A DNA stretch of 64,000 bases from JBEICQ01 sp046297395 (GTDB lineage Bacteria > Bacteroidota > Bacteroidia > UBA4408), in the NCBI GenBank assembly GCA_046297395.1, contig JBKCNM010000073.1, positions 1 through 64,000 of the forward strand. The letters are read 5' to 3'. Numbering within the stretch: the stretch's first letter is position 1; each line of letters opens with the position of its first letter. The translations under genes and the position numbers were made by a program. Positions 16,719-25,209 of this stretch are shown in pieces. Under the pieces are notes generated by a model that searched no databases, was not told the origin of the DNA, and saw only the letters and a program-made list of their open reading frames with translations.

Positions 16719-16967
16719 TTATAAAGCAAAGTCGGAAAAAGCAATGCTTGCTCCTTCATGCATGGAAATAAATATAGCTTTTGCAGCAGGAAGAATTTTT
16801 TCTGCAGCCATGGCAGCTTCATCTGTATCTCTAATCAGATAATCCAATTCACTCAGCTTGTAGGTTTGCTCCAGCTGATGCTGCTCAAACTTGAGCAGAT
16901 ATTTCCCATTCATGTGAAATACTGAAACCCGGATATCGTCAAATGTCATTTCCCTGATAACCCTCAT
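16719..16967 (-). CDS. Conserved small protein at the end of the cobalamin operon
   Basis: I do not recognise this 82-residue protein. It has no signal peptide and no membrane segment. It is mixed alpha/beta, with the acidic stretch YKLSELDYLIRDTDEAAMAAEKILP followed by a hydrophobic strand. Its ATG overlaps the stop of the upstream BtuG-like gene (ATGA), so it should be translated with the B12 uptake operon. A cytoplasmic location fits. It may be a passenger gene or an accessory factor. Confidence 0.75.
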   Translation of the reverse strand: MRVIREMTFDDIRVSVFHMNGKYLLKFEQHQLEQTYKLSELDYLIRDTDEAAMAAEKILPAAKAIFISMHEGASIAFSDFAL

Positions 16968-17998
16968 GGCACAATGGTAAGTTGCGAAGGTATGATTCCT
17001 GTTACATATTCGGCAAGTACTGCACCGCTTTGAGCGTATTCCCTCAAGCGTCCTGCCTGCTGATAATTCATGGCATCACTGATCCATAGATGTCCGTTTA
17101 CCGGACTGCATGTTAAACCATAGGCATTTACTGTGCCGGCAGCAGCAAATGAATACATCTGCTGTTGGGCAATTCCCATTCCATATACCCCCCCATAAAG
17201 CCACCAAAGACTGTCGCGGCCTGCAGAAATTTCCAAGTCTTTTGCCTGGTAGGTACTTCCCAGCACCTTTTCCGTAAGGATTTCCAGGGGCTGCACACTT
17301 AAACGAAACAAACGAGAGGGGAACCCCGGCAGATAAGATCCTGAACACAAAACCCACAAATCGCCGTTTGCATCAACCTGCAAAGAGCTGCATCCTTTGT
17401 AGGTAGTAATAGAATCGCTGAGTTGCAGATTCACAGGATCAAACACATACAGCTTGCCGCCATCGGCATTGCAGATATATACCTTTCCTCTGTGTAGCAA
17501 CATCTTTTCACACCATCCGCTTACCGGAAAACTATCGGTAACAGAGAGATTTGTGAGAGAAAAAAGATAGAGTTTGCGGGCGTACATATCACTTACTAAT
17601 GCATAGACATCGCTAATCTTACAGAAGTAACGGGGAGAACGCAATCCACGCACTGTTTTAAGCAGTTTATAAGTTCCGGTATCGAGCACATGGATACAGG
17701 AAGAATTGTTCATGAGTAAAAAAATCCGACCTCCTGCAATTCCTACAGACTGCATGACATCACCCGCTGATGCACTGTTTTTTTCACGAAAAATTCCATT
17801 TACCAGAGTGCCTGAACGAATACCAAGACGGGAGAAATCGGCATTGCCAAATCCAAAATTACCTTCATTGGCTAAGTATGCAACGGCAGGCAGGCGCGAG
17901 GATATAACCGGCGCAGGCATCAATGGCATATCTTTTTTGCATGCCACAAAAAAAACAGATAACAGTAAGCATGAATACCAAAAATGAAGCCTGCTCAT
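16964..17998 (-). CDS. BtuG-like beta-propeller surface lipoprotein (vitamin B12 capture)
   Basis: A lipoprotein signal (MSRLHFWYSCLLLSVFFVAC, with the lipobox ending FVAC and Cys20) is followed by repeated YVTN/DUF5074-like propeller blades. It resembles BtuG of Bacteroides, a seven-bladed propeller that binds B12 very tightly on top of BtuB: compare LANEGNFGFGNAD, LRSPRYFCKISD, DLWVLCSG and the closing DAMNYQQAGRLREY...GIIP. ATG 17998 gives 344 residues; the frame runs 70 codons further upstream but loses the lipoprotein signal. It lies 2 bases after the DUF4465 gene in a riboswitch-controlled operon. B12 binding is inferred from family and context. Confidence 0.85.
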   Translation of the reverse strand: MSRLHFWYSCLLLSVFFVACKKDMPLMPAPVISSRLPAVAYLANEGNFGFGNADFSRLGIRSGTLVNGIFREKNSASAGDVMQSVGIAGGRIFLLMNNSSCIHVLDTGTYKLLKTVRGLRSPRYFCKISDVYALVSDMYARKLYLFSLTNLSVTDSFPVSGWCEKMLLHRGKVYICNADGGKLYVFDPVNLQLSDSITTYKGCSSLQVDANGDLWVLCSGSYLPGFPSRLFRLSVQPLEILTEKVLGSTYQAKDLEISAGRDSLWWLYGGVYGMGIAQQQMYSFAAAGTVNAYGLTCSPVNGHLWISDAMNYQQAGRLREYAQSGAVLAEYVTGIIPSQLTIVP

Positions 17999-18000
17999 TT

Positions 18001-18978
18001 TTATTGTTTTGTGAATTTGATGCTGATGAGTTTCCCGGATAAATCTCTTACCTGAAGAAGATAATGTCCGGCAACAAGATTTCCTGTGTATAGCGAGGGA
18101 TACCCGAATTGTTGAAACGAGCCCCGGCCTTGTTCGCGGCCGCTTACATCGGTGATTACATAAGAAACCGCCTGCTCGCTTGCAGAGATTTGAAGGATAT
18201 CTTTGCAAGGATTGGGATATACAGAAAAGGATGCTTTTGATGCATCAATTGTTGATGCTGTAGTTTCCTGCCAGGTTACCTCATCTATGGCAAAATAGGC
18301 TGGTGTGTTCATGCCAAAACTTCCATTGTCGGATGATTCTAAACGGCTGACAATACTATCCACTGAAGTCCCCAGTGGTGTAAGGTCCATGTTTCTCCAA
18401 TTGTTTACGATATAATCCTGTGTATTATCCGAAAAACGATAATCTGCCAAATACAAAACCACGGAGTCTGGCAAGAGATTGCCTTGTGCGTAGGCACGAA
18501 GGATGAGACGGAAATAGTCGGGGTCGTTTCCTGGTGCTCCTCCAAATTTTTTGGAAAATGAATCTCCATCGCGCATGCTGTTTGCTGCATAAGTGGTATT
18601 GGTAATGCGCAAAGCCAAGGGCCGAAATGCCTGCCCTGAGGTTCTGCGGATGACTGAACGACCATAGGACACTGCATATTTGTCGGACTGAAATCCGCCA
18701 CCGGCACGGCTGCTGTATTGGTTTGTAAACCCACTGCTCACACTGTCGGTTTTGCTGCTTAATGCAAATCCGTCTTCCCAGTATCCCCCGAAGGAATCAT
18801 TCCAGTTGGAGGCAAAAAACAAACCCGATGATTGAAATCCACCGGTTCCCAAAAGGGTATCTGAAGCCACCCAAAAGGAATCAGCAGGGAGTGTATTGTC
18901 TTGAAAATCTGCAATGTTTTGTGCATTTATTATGCAGGATGACAGCATCATTAAAAAAGTGAATCGTAGTGATTTCAT
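18001..18978 (-). CDS. DUF4465 (BtuH-like) secreted protein with type IX sorting domain
   Basis: A signal peptide (about 1-19, ending in INAQ) is followed by a DUF4465 domain (about 20-240) with the family blocks FTNQYSSRAGGG, DSVVLYLADYRFSDN and FGMNTPAYFAIDEV. The last 75 or so residues form a type A type IX secretion sorting domain (FSVYPNPCKDILQIS to LISIKFTKQ). DUF4465 proteins, as I recall, include BtuH, a surface B12-binding protein of gut Bacteroides, there a lipoprotein. Here lipid anchoring is replaced by type IX delivery, since no lipobox cysteine follows the signal. It sits 8 bases after the btuB-like gene and before the BtuG-like gene. B12 binding is inferred. Confidence 0.85.
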   Translation of the reverse strand: MKSLRFTFLMMLSSCIINAQNIADFQDNTLPADSFWVASDTLLGTGGFQSSGLFFASNWNDSFGGYWEDGFALSSKTDSVSSGFTNQYSSRAGGGFQSDKYAVSYGRSVIRRTSGQAFRPLALRITNTTYAANSMRDGDSFSKKFGGAPGNDPDYFRLILRAYAQGNLLPDSVVLYLADYRFSDNTQDYIVNNWRNMDLTPLGTSVDSIVSRLESSDNGSFGMNTPAYFAIDEVTWQETTASTIDASKASFSVYPNPCKDILQISASEQAVSYVITDVSGREQGRGSFQQFGYPSLYTGNLVAGHYLLQVRDLSGKLISIKFTKQ

Positions 18979-18986
18979 GTGTTGAT

Positions 18987-20807
18987 TTATGGATATGTGA
19001 AGGTGAATTTACAGTGAAGCAAAAAATTTCTTAAAGGCATGGGGCGCTGGTATACCCACTGATACACCGTGTTACCAAGGTTTCTTCCGGTGCATCCAAA
19101 GCTGACAAACACATTCGGAAGCATCTTTATTCTTTTGCTCTCAAGCCATGCATCGCAGGTATAAAAAGGGGGTAAAAACGCTGAACCATCACCCAGTGTA
19201 TATCTAAGAGCAGCATGGTTTAACTGCATTCCTGCCTGCAAAAAGGGCATGCTCCATTGAACCTGCATCATGTATTGCAGAGAAGGAATATAAACTTGCT
19301 GAATGCCTTTGTTTTCTAAATTTTCACTGCGCTGGTAAATACCCTGAAAGGCTAAGCGGAGTGCACTTGCATGGCGATATAAAAATTCCCATGAAAGAAA
19401 AAATTGATGACCGAAGGTTTGTGTTTGAGAAAAATTTTGTGCCTGCCAGAAATTGTTCTGCGGAAGCCAGACAATCTGATTACGAATGTCGCGATAGAAA
19501 ACAGAAAGTTGTGTATGCAAGCGATGTGCTTTTTGTGGAAGGGTAAATTGCACACCTGCTTCATATTCCAGTCCTTGTTCGGGTTTAAGCGCGGGATTTC
19601 CTCCCGGCAACCAGTAACGATCGTTGAGGGTGGGGAAACGGTTGCTGCGTGAGGCAGAAACAAACACCCTTGCATCAGTTTTAATAAACAGATAAAGGGC
19701 AGACGACGCATTCCATGCGGCAGGGAACTGATCGGTTATGTCGCCGTAAGCAGCCAGTTTGAAAAGCAGATGTCGGGGAATGAGAAAACGATTGTAGGTA
19801 AAACCGGGAAAAGTTCGCCACCATTGGGTGTTTCGCAAGCCATGGCCGGTGTTTACAGTACGCGCATGTTGTGAGAGCAGGGAAAATGAAAATCCTTTTT
19901 TGTGTCTGCTCTGCCACAACAAGCTGCCTTGCCATGAGGAAGCGGGAGAATAAAGATTGATGGAAGGATCGTGGTAACGGATATGATCGACAAAACTACC
20001 AATCGTTAGCTGATGATTCCATGCGCCTTTACCAAAGGAATATCCGGCAACAAAACGATGATTTTCATCTTGCTGAAAAGCACCTGATACTTGTTGTGCA
20101 AGGGTGGCAGGGATGTTTCTTTGCGACTGGGTATGCCATGCCCGGAACCAAATTTTGTTTTTAAAGGAGAGACCATACAAAGCTTGGACAGCATGCACCT
20201 CTGCATGTTTCATTGTTTGTGCAGGTGCATTTTCTTGTGGCCTGTATATAAAACGATTTACATCATTCAGGACAAATATACCTGCCTGTCCACGCCATGC
20301 GCCTGATGTGGCAGAGGCCTGGGCATGGGAATACACCCTTCCAAAATTACCATAGGCAATACCTGCTTCCCATCCATTTGTGGGGAGCGAATCTTCACGA
20401 AGATCGAGCGTGCCTGCCAAACTTCCGGGAGTAGAGGCATCCATGCGCGGATTAAGCGTGGTGGCTCCGAAAAAGCCGGAAGGCAAGAGTGAAAGATCAC
20501 TCAAACCCACAAACAGACTATTGATGGGTAATCCGTTCCAACAGACCGCCGATTGTTGTGCATTTCCTCCCCGCATGGAAACAACGGATATCCCTCCAGG
20601 GGCATATTCACGCACCTGACAAATGCCCTGTGCAGCGAGCCATTCGCCCATGTTGGCAGCATGATGTAAACCTGCTTTCAGCAGTTTGCCTGAGGGAAGT
20701 GCTGTTCCGCCTGCAGATATATCAATGGTTTTAAGTGCAATGGTATCGCCTGCCAATGCATGAGATGCACAGAAAAACAAGAGGATATGGAGGCAGAAAC
20801 CTTTCAT
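18987..20807 (-). CDS. btuB: BtuB-like TonB-dependent outer-membrane receptor, probable cobalamin transporter
   Basis: A signal peptide (about 1-19) is followed by a short possible TonB box (IALKTIDIS), a plug domain (about 40-145, with VVSMRGGNAQQSAVCWNGLPINS) and a 22-strand-type beta barrel ending in the aromatic-rich CKFTFTYP. At 606 residues it matches BtuB (about 600) rather than SusC-type receptors, and it has no N-terminal carboxypeptidase-like domain. It is the first gene after a cobalamin riboswitch and is followed by BtuH-like and BtuG-like genes, so B12 or a corrinoid is the likely substrate. The inner-membrane BtuCDF importer is not in the window. Confidence 0.88.
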   Translation of the reverse strand: MKGFCLHILLFFCASHALAGDTIALKTIDISAGGTALPSGKLLKAGLHHAANMGEWLAAQGICQVREYAPGGISVVSMRGGNAQQSAVCWNGLPINSLFVGLSDLSLLPSGFFGATTLNPRMDASTPGSLAGTLDLREDSLPTNGWEAGIAYGNFGRVYSHAQASATSGAWRGQAGIFVLNDVNRFIYRPQENAPAQTMKHAEVHAVQALYGLSFKNKIWFRAWHTQSQRNIPATLAQQVSGAFQQDENHRFVAGYSFGKGAWNHQLTIGSFVDHIRYHDPSINLYSPASSWQGSLLWQSRHKKGFSFSLLSQHARTVNTGHGLRNTQWWRTFPGFTYNRFLIPRHLLFKLAAYGDITDQFPAAWNASSALYLFIKTDARVFVSASRSNRFPTLNDRYWLPGGNPALKPEQGLEYEAGVQFTLPQKAHRLHTQLSVFYRDIRNQIVWLPQNNFWQAQNFSQTQTFGHQFFLSWEFLYRHASALRLAFQGIYQRSENLENKGIQQVYIPSLQYMMQVQWSMPFLQAGMQLNHAALRYTLGDGSAFLPPFYTCDAWLESKRIKMLPNVFVSFGCTGRNLGNTVYQWVYQRPMPLRNFLLHCKFTFTYP

Positions 20808-20899
20808 GTGTGCGGGTCAATGAAAGATGATGTAATGGTCTCCGCCCGGCAGACACATGAATCACCTCTTCCTTTGTTCCCGAAGGGAGTATGTTATGT

Positions 20900-21068
20900 G
20901 TTGAGGCAGGTCTTCTGACTTATGGTTTGAGGCTTGGGTCCTTCCCGTTTTTTACACAGTGGAGCACCAAACCCGGCATGGCCTTGTACCATTTACAGCA
21001 GCGGGCACTGTCCGTGATTCTCACACGATTCCCTTTTCATCCGGCAGGAATGCCGAAACCGCAACGCC
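20900..21068 (-). ncRNA. Cobalamin riboswitch (AdoCbl/B12 aptamer)
   Basis: On the minus strand the leader shows the cobalamin aptamer landmarks in order. First comes GCCGGATGAAAAGGGAA, then GTGTGAGAATCAC as a stem, then the B12 box region GACAGTGCCCGCTGCTGTAA, and finally the closing AAGTCAGAAGACCTGCC. It lies between a TATCTTTG promoter and the btuB-like start at 20807. About 90 bases between aptamer and ATG can form alternative stems (ACACAT with ATGTGT; CCTC with GAGG) but have no T-run, which favours control of translation. B12 binding should repress btuB and the genes behind it. Confidence 0.93.
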
Positions 21069-21069
21069 G

Positions 21070-21077
21070 CAAAGATA
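21070..21077 (-). promoter_or_regulatory. Putative -7 promoter box of the B12 operon
   Basis: TATCTTTG on the minus strand matches TAnnTTTG and lies immediately upstream of the riboswitch aptamer, so the transcript would begin within a few bases of the RNA structure. Confidence 0.6.
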
Positions 21078-21171
21078 CAATTTTTTATACAGCTCTACGG
21101 GTAGTTATGGTGCACAGAGATTGCGCTGTTTGCATCTTTATTTGAGAGCAACAAACAGGAGCAATTATTGC

Positions 21172-22512
21172 TTATTGGGTAGGTCCGTTGTCAACGGCAG
21201 CTTCAAGCGTATTTTGAATTGAAGCCGGAAGATTGGGCAGAAGGTTATACCCTGTTGCTGTTTCAATGGCATCTACAGTGGTGCGGTAACTTCCCCAGGA
21301 AAGGCTGTTCACGGATTGGTTATTGGGCATGTCAACAGCAATCACGCGGGTGCTTGTACTCACCCGGGATACATCATTGCTTCCGTTTGGCAATACCACA
21401 ATCACTTTCCAGCAGCGGGAAGGAACAGTGATGCTTCCACCTGCAATTACACTTGTTGTACCTCCATTGCTTCCGCTTCCGCCTTGCCCGTAGCCACCAC
21501 AAACAATGTATAATTCATTGCCGGCAGAGACCAGCGTGCGGCAATAGGTTTCAAGGTTTTCCCAGGTAATCTGGTTTAGGTTGGGTGCCTGGGGCAACAT
21601 ATTGCTCATCAAAAAGGTGGCTGCATTCGCAGTACTGCTCGCATTACGATCAGCAGAGGGGCATTGGTGACCCCGGTCGAACCCGGTTCCAGTGTAGGAA
21701 GTGGATGATGCGCGATAGAATGTTGAAGGCAATTGGGTATCCAGAGTAAAACAATCGCATCTCGGCACATTGCCCAAGTCTGTGTTGCCAACCCGCCAAC
21801 TTACCCAGTTGCATGACCCACGGGAATTGTTGTAAGACATGGCATATTCTGTTTTCACAAGCAGGTAGTTATTGGCCTGATTCACATTGGTAACAGCACC
21901 GCTGGGGTTGCCCATGGTGAGGTAATTGTCGTTATCAGGAAAGGTTGAAACCACATAATCGCTGATGCTGATGTTGTCGATATTCAATCGGCCTCCTCCA
22001 AGTTTGCGAATCTGAAATCGCACAGTCCCGCTAAGGCTCATGCTAAAACTTGCAGTGGCAAGGGTAGTAGAACTTGTGGTGACTGTATTTCCAATTTTTG
22101 TCCAGGTACTCCCGCTGTTCACAGATGCCCATAACTCCCAGGTACTTGAAGCATCAGTGCCAAATACCCCATGGCTGATACTTACCTGTGAAGCACCGCT
22201 GCCCAAATTAAAGTTCATGGTGAGTGAGCCTGTGTTCTGTATGCGTGCCGATTTGCTACCTATTTTTCTGTCGGTACTCAGCGTGCCGATCAGTGCATTA
22301 TTAAAACTCCAAGAACCTGTACTCAAGGTAACATTTCCGATGGTGTAGGATGTTTTGGTTCCCGCCTCCATGGTCTCCGGAAATCCCGTGTATACAGCTT
22401 TCTGCTCTTGTGTGGCTGTTTGAATTGGAGCCGGAATATCCTTGCGGCATCCTTGCAAAGTGAGCAAGCCTGCAAGGAATGCGGTGCTCAATAAACGCAT
22501 CAATTTTTTCAT
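21172..22512 (-). CDS. Lipoprotein DNA/RNA non-specific endonuclease (NucA/EndA superfamily)
   Basis: An exported nuclease anchored as a lipoprotein: the signal MKKLMRLLSTAFLAGLLTLQ is followed by GC, with the lipidated Cys in LQGC. A jelly-roll-like domain (about 50-190, ending GGGRLNIDNISISDY) comes next, then a DNA/RNA non-specific endonuclease domain (about 200-440). The catalytic motif TGFDRGHQCPSADR supplies the general-base His, and NQITWENLE supplies the metal-ligand Asn. ATG 22512 gives 446 residues; the longer frame to 22608 hides the lipoprotein signal. It may degrade extracellular nucleic acid for nutrients. It is monocistronic, downstream of a lipoprotein gene. Confidence 0.88.
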   Translation of the reverse strand: MKKLMRLLSTAFLAGLLTLQGCRKDIPAPIQTATQEQKAVYTGFPETMEAGTKTSYTIGNVTLSTGSWSFNNALIGTLSTDRKIGSKSARIQNTGSLTMNFNLGSGASQVSISHGVFGTDASSTWELWASVNSGSTWTKIGNTVTTSSTTLATASFSMSLSGTVRFQIRKLGGGRLNIDNISISDYVVSTFPDNDNYLTMGNPSGAVTNVNQANNYLLVKTEYAMSYNNSRGSCNWVSWRVGNTDLGNVPRCDCFTLDTQLPSTFYRASSTSYTGTGFDRGHQCPSADRNASSTANAATFLMSNMLPQAPNLNQITWENLETYCRTLVSAGNELYIVCGGYGQGGSGSNGGTTSVIAGGSITVPSRCWKVIVVLPNGSNDVSRVSTSTRVIAVDMPNNQSVNSLSWGSYRTTVDAIETATGYNLLPNLPASIQNTLEAAVDNGPTQ

Positions 22513-22654
22513 TACGGTGTGTGTAGCCGTAAAGAAAAATAAAATAAGTGCTATTAGGAAATGATTTTGTAAAAAAGCACGAACGGTTTTTTCAACTTTC
22601 CTTGGCAATTGATGTAATGCCTTTGTTGTAAGTTATTTAGAAAAATAGTGTTAC

Positions 22655-23077
22655 TCACTGGCGGGTGGCTGTTGCCGTACAGCTTTCAGCCAGGCCTGCT
22701 GCATCCACGGCCCGATAATTCAGAGACATGCCTGCTGTAGTGACCGTACCGCTACCGGAAAGTGTAAACCCGGCAACTTTTTGGGAGGGAATGTCAATGG
22801 AGGAGCCAGATCGGGTAAAAGTAATGCTGTAAGAAAAACCCAGGTTGTAGAAATTTTCTACCCGGTATGACTCCCCTGCATTGCCGGTTTTAAACACATT
22901 GATGTTGTATGCGGAATTTTGAGGCGTACTGCTATTCTGTGGAGTGGCTTTTTCACTTAAAGAATATATTCCTTCCAGGGAAGATTCGGTCGCAATACCA
23001 TCGGGCTGGCATGAGTAGAGAGTGACCATCAATAAGCCTGCAAAAAAAAGGCTGAAAAAATGCTTAGCTGTTTTCAT
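22655..23077 (-). CDS. Small lipoprotein, function unknown
   Basis: A 140-residue predicted lipoprotein whose signal ends LYSC (Cys23). A Ser/Thr/Gln-rich linker follows (ATPQNSSTPQNSAYN), then a beta-rich domain ending in VDAAGLAESCTATATRQ. I do not recognise a named family. Its start overlaps the stop region of the EamA gene by 14 bases, so it is co-transcribed with that exporter. Nothing here indicates enzymatic activity. Confidence 0.7.
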   Translation of the reverse strand: MKTAKHFFSLFFAGLLMVTLYSCQPDGIATESSLEGIYSLSEKATPQNSSTPQNSAYNINVFKTGNAGESYRVENFYNLGFSYSITFTRSGSSIDIPSQKVAGFTLSGSGTVTTAGMSLNYRAVDAAGLAESCTATATRQ

Positions 23078-23972
23078 GAGAAGAGCGTGTGCGAAAATTC
23101 ACAAGATACAAACCACCAAATACCAGGCCAAGAGATACCCATTGGATCCACTGCCACCTATCGGCGCCCAGAGCAATAGCAAACAAAGAGGCGAGCACGG
23201 GCTGAAGATAAATATATACTGTAACGATGGTAGGCGATAGTAAGGCGAGAGCATGGTTATTTAAAAAGTAGGCAACATAAGTGGTTCCTATTACCACATA
23301 TAAAATAGCCCAAATAACATGTATTGGCATATTTGACCAATCTATCTGCAAGGCTTGTGTGAAACCAAATGGAAGCACGGCAAGGGTTCCATAAAAAAAC
23401 ACCCACTGCATGACCGTGGCTGTGGCATATTTTTGAATCATGGGTTTTACAAGTACGAGATAGATACCCCATGCTGCTGCATTTAAAAAGATGAGCGCGT
23501 CACCTGCAGCAGAACCTGATGAAAACGGAAGGATACTGAATCCTTTGGTGAGCAAGCAGCATGCACCGAGCATCCCCAGCCCCATTCCTAGCAGCACATG
23601 GATCTTGATTTTCTCGGTACCATTCACAAAAGAAATACCTGCCACCACAAGTGGGGAACATAGCATCATGATTGCAGCATTGATAGGGCCGGTAATGGAA
23701 AGTCCTTTAAAAAAAAGCAATTGATTAAAAGCAACTCCAAAACAGGCACAGAGGAAAAGTCTGAGGTGATCGGAAGGGGTAATTTTATTTTTTCCTACAA
23801 GCAAACCCGTAAGTAAAAATAAAATGGCTGCACCCACCACCCGCAACAAAATAAATCCCGAAGAGCCTACATACCCGTTCATGGGTATCCGGGCGATGGT
23901 GTAATTGGCACCATATATGATGTTGGCAAGCAAAAGAGAAACATGGGCGCCTGCCCTGGATGATAAAACCAT
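23064..23972 (-). CDS. EamA-family (drug/metabolite transporter superfamily) permease
   Basis: Ten predicted membrane helices in two EamA halves; the first half starts LANIIYGANYTIARIPMNG and the second starts LIFLNAAAWGIYLVLVKPM. Members export amino acids, metabolites or toxic compounds from the cytoplasm; the substrate is unknown. I chose ATG 23972 (MVLSSRAGAHVS, 302 residues) because a TACCTTTG promoter box lies 8 bases upstream. The frame extends 12 codons further, but those codons would lie over the promoter. It is divergent from the beta-helix gene. Confidence 0.85.
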   Translation of the reverse strand: MVLSSRAGAHVSLLLANIIYGANYTIARIPMNGYVGSSGFILLRVVGAAILFLLTGLLVGKNKITPSDHLRLFLCACFGVAFNQLLFFKGLSITGPINAAIMMLCSPLVVAGISFVNGTEKIKIHVLLGMGLGMLGACCLLTKGFSILPFSSGSAAGDALIFLNAAAWGIYLVLVKPMIQKYATATVMQWVFFYGTLAVLPFGFTQALQIDWSNMPIHVIWAILYVVIGTTYVAYFLNNHALALLSPTIVTVYIYLQPVLASLFAIALGADRWQWIQWVSLGLVFGGLYLVNFRTRSSHENS

Positions 23973-23980
23973 TGAAGCAA

Positions 23981-23988
23981 CAAAGGTA
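23981..23988 (-). promoter_or_regulatory. Putative -7 promoter box of the EamA gene
   Basis: TACCTTTG on the minus strand ends 8 bases before ATG 23972, predicting a near-leaderless transcript and supporting that start. Confidence 0.5.
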
Positions 23989-24103
23989 AACAACATGATA
24001 AAGTACACCCATCATAATAACAAAAGAAAAATCCATGTATGCTCAAACGGCGATGCAGCAGCATATCGCTCTTTGCAGAAAGCTCAATTCGCACAATAAA
24101 TCA

Positions 24104-24111
24104 TACCTTTG
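24104..24111 (+). promoter_or_regulatory. Putative -7 promoter box of the beta-helix gene
   Basis: TACCTTTG ends only 5 bases before ATG 24117, so the transcript would be leaderless or nearly so. This decides the start against the upstream ATG at 24039. Confidence 0.5.
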
Positions 24112-24116
24112 CCGAC

Positions 24117-25127
24117 ATGCTCCTTCGATTTATCTTGTTTCTGATCCTTGGTGCTTTGCTTCCCGCACGGGCAAAAACCATTTTTTTGAACAATGCTTCA
24201 TCACTCAGGGATGAAACGCATTACTCCAAACTTTCATCAGCCTATGATGCTTGTAATTCCGGTGATACCATCAGGATAGAGGGCACCTCCGCCTCGGGCG
24301 CTCTCATGCCATATACCGGAGCAGATGATTTGTTTGTGATCAACAAAAAAATCCACCTGATTGGCCCGGGTATTTCTGCCAATGCAAAAAAAGCAGTGTT
24401 TGCCTCACTTTATCTGGGCACAGGTGCTGATCAAACCCTGATAGAAGGTTGTGAAATTGAAAAGATTGCTTTCATGGTTAGTCAGCACATTAGCGGACTT
24501 ACCTTACGCTCATGCGTTTTGGGAAGCATGGATTTTTCTGATATCAGCAATGCCAAACTGAGCAATCTGCTGGTGTTTAATTGCGTGATTACCGGCAGCA
24601 TTGATTTCTCAGGTAAAGGTCCCAATCTGATTGATTGTATCTTTAAAAATAACCTGGTCTTGCAGGGTGTATTTAAAAACAATGGAAATGAATCCAGGCA
24701 ATTGTTTTTTTTGAACAATAATTTTGTTGGAGGACAAACATTCTCCGAGATGCACAATATTTTATGCTCCAACAATCTCTTTCTGCATATAAAAATGGAC
24801 GGTTGCAGCAATTCTACTTTTAACAACAATCTCCTGAGTAATTGTGGAAAAGCAGAATTCCCTTACGGGAGCAATACCGGCCACAGCAACAGGCAGCTCG
24901 ATAATCCCGGCTTTGCCAAGATGCCAGATGCAAAGATCAACCTTGAAGAAGCACTTGTTTTTCCCTGGAAGATGAAGTCAGGAAGCGAAGCATCGGGTGC
25001 TGCAACGGATGGTGGAGATATTGGATTGAGGGGCATGCCATGTGCAGCAACCAATACCAGTGAGGAAAAAATCTCTGCACCGACTCCTGCTGAAGCACCC
25101 AAAAAGATGAAGAGTTTTGATAAGTAA
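24117..25127 (+). CDS. Exported right-handed beta-helix protein
   Basis: A signal peptide (about residues 1-19, MLLRFILFLILGALLPARA) is followed by a repetitive region (about 85-270) with alternating short strands and Asn/Ser turns, typical of a pectate-lyase-like parallel beta-helix. Asn ladders such as FNNNLLSN and FLNNNFVGG are visible. The C-terminal 40 residues are Pro/Lys-rich and probably disordered. No catalytic residues of a known lyase are recognised, and there is no sorting domain or lipobox. It may bind or modify polysaccharide, but this is not shown. The 336-residue start follows the adjacent promoter box. Confidence 0.7.
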   Translation: MLLRFILFLILGALLPARAKTIFLNNASSLRDETHYSKLSSAYDACNSGDTIRIEGTSASGALMPYTGADDLFVINKKIHLIGPGISANAKKAVFASLYLGTGADQTLIEGCEIEKIAFMVSQHISGLTLRSCVLGSMDFSDISNAKLSNLLVFNCVITGSIDFSGKGPNLIDCIFKNNLVLQGVFKNNGNESRQLFFLNNNFVGGQTFSEMHNILCSNNLFLHIKMDGCSNSTFNNNLLSNCGKAEFPYGSNTGHSNRQLDNPGFAKMPDAKINLEEALVFPWKMKSGSEASGAATDGGDIGLRGMPCAATNTSEEKISAPTPAEAPKKMKSFDK

Positions 25128-25209
25128 AGATGCATATGCATCAAAAGTAAATGGATACATCTAACGCATTTCTTGTAGGTTAAAAGCTGATAAGAATGCA
25201 GCGAAGCTT

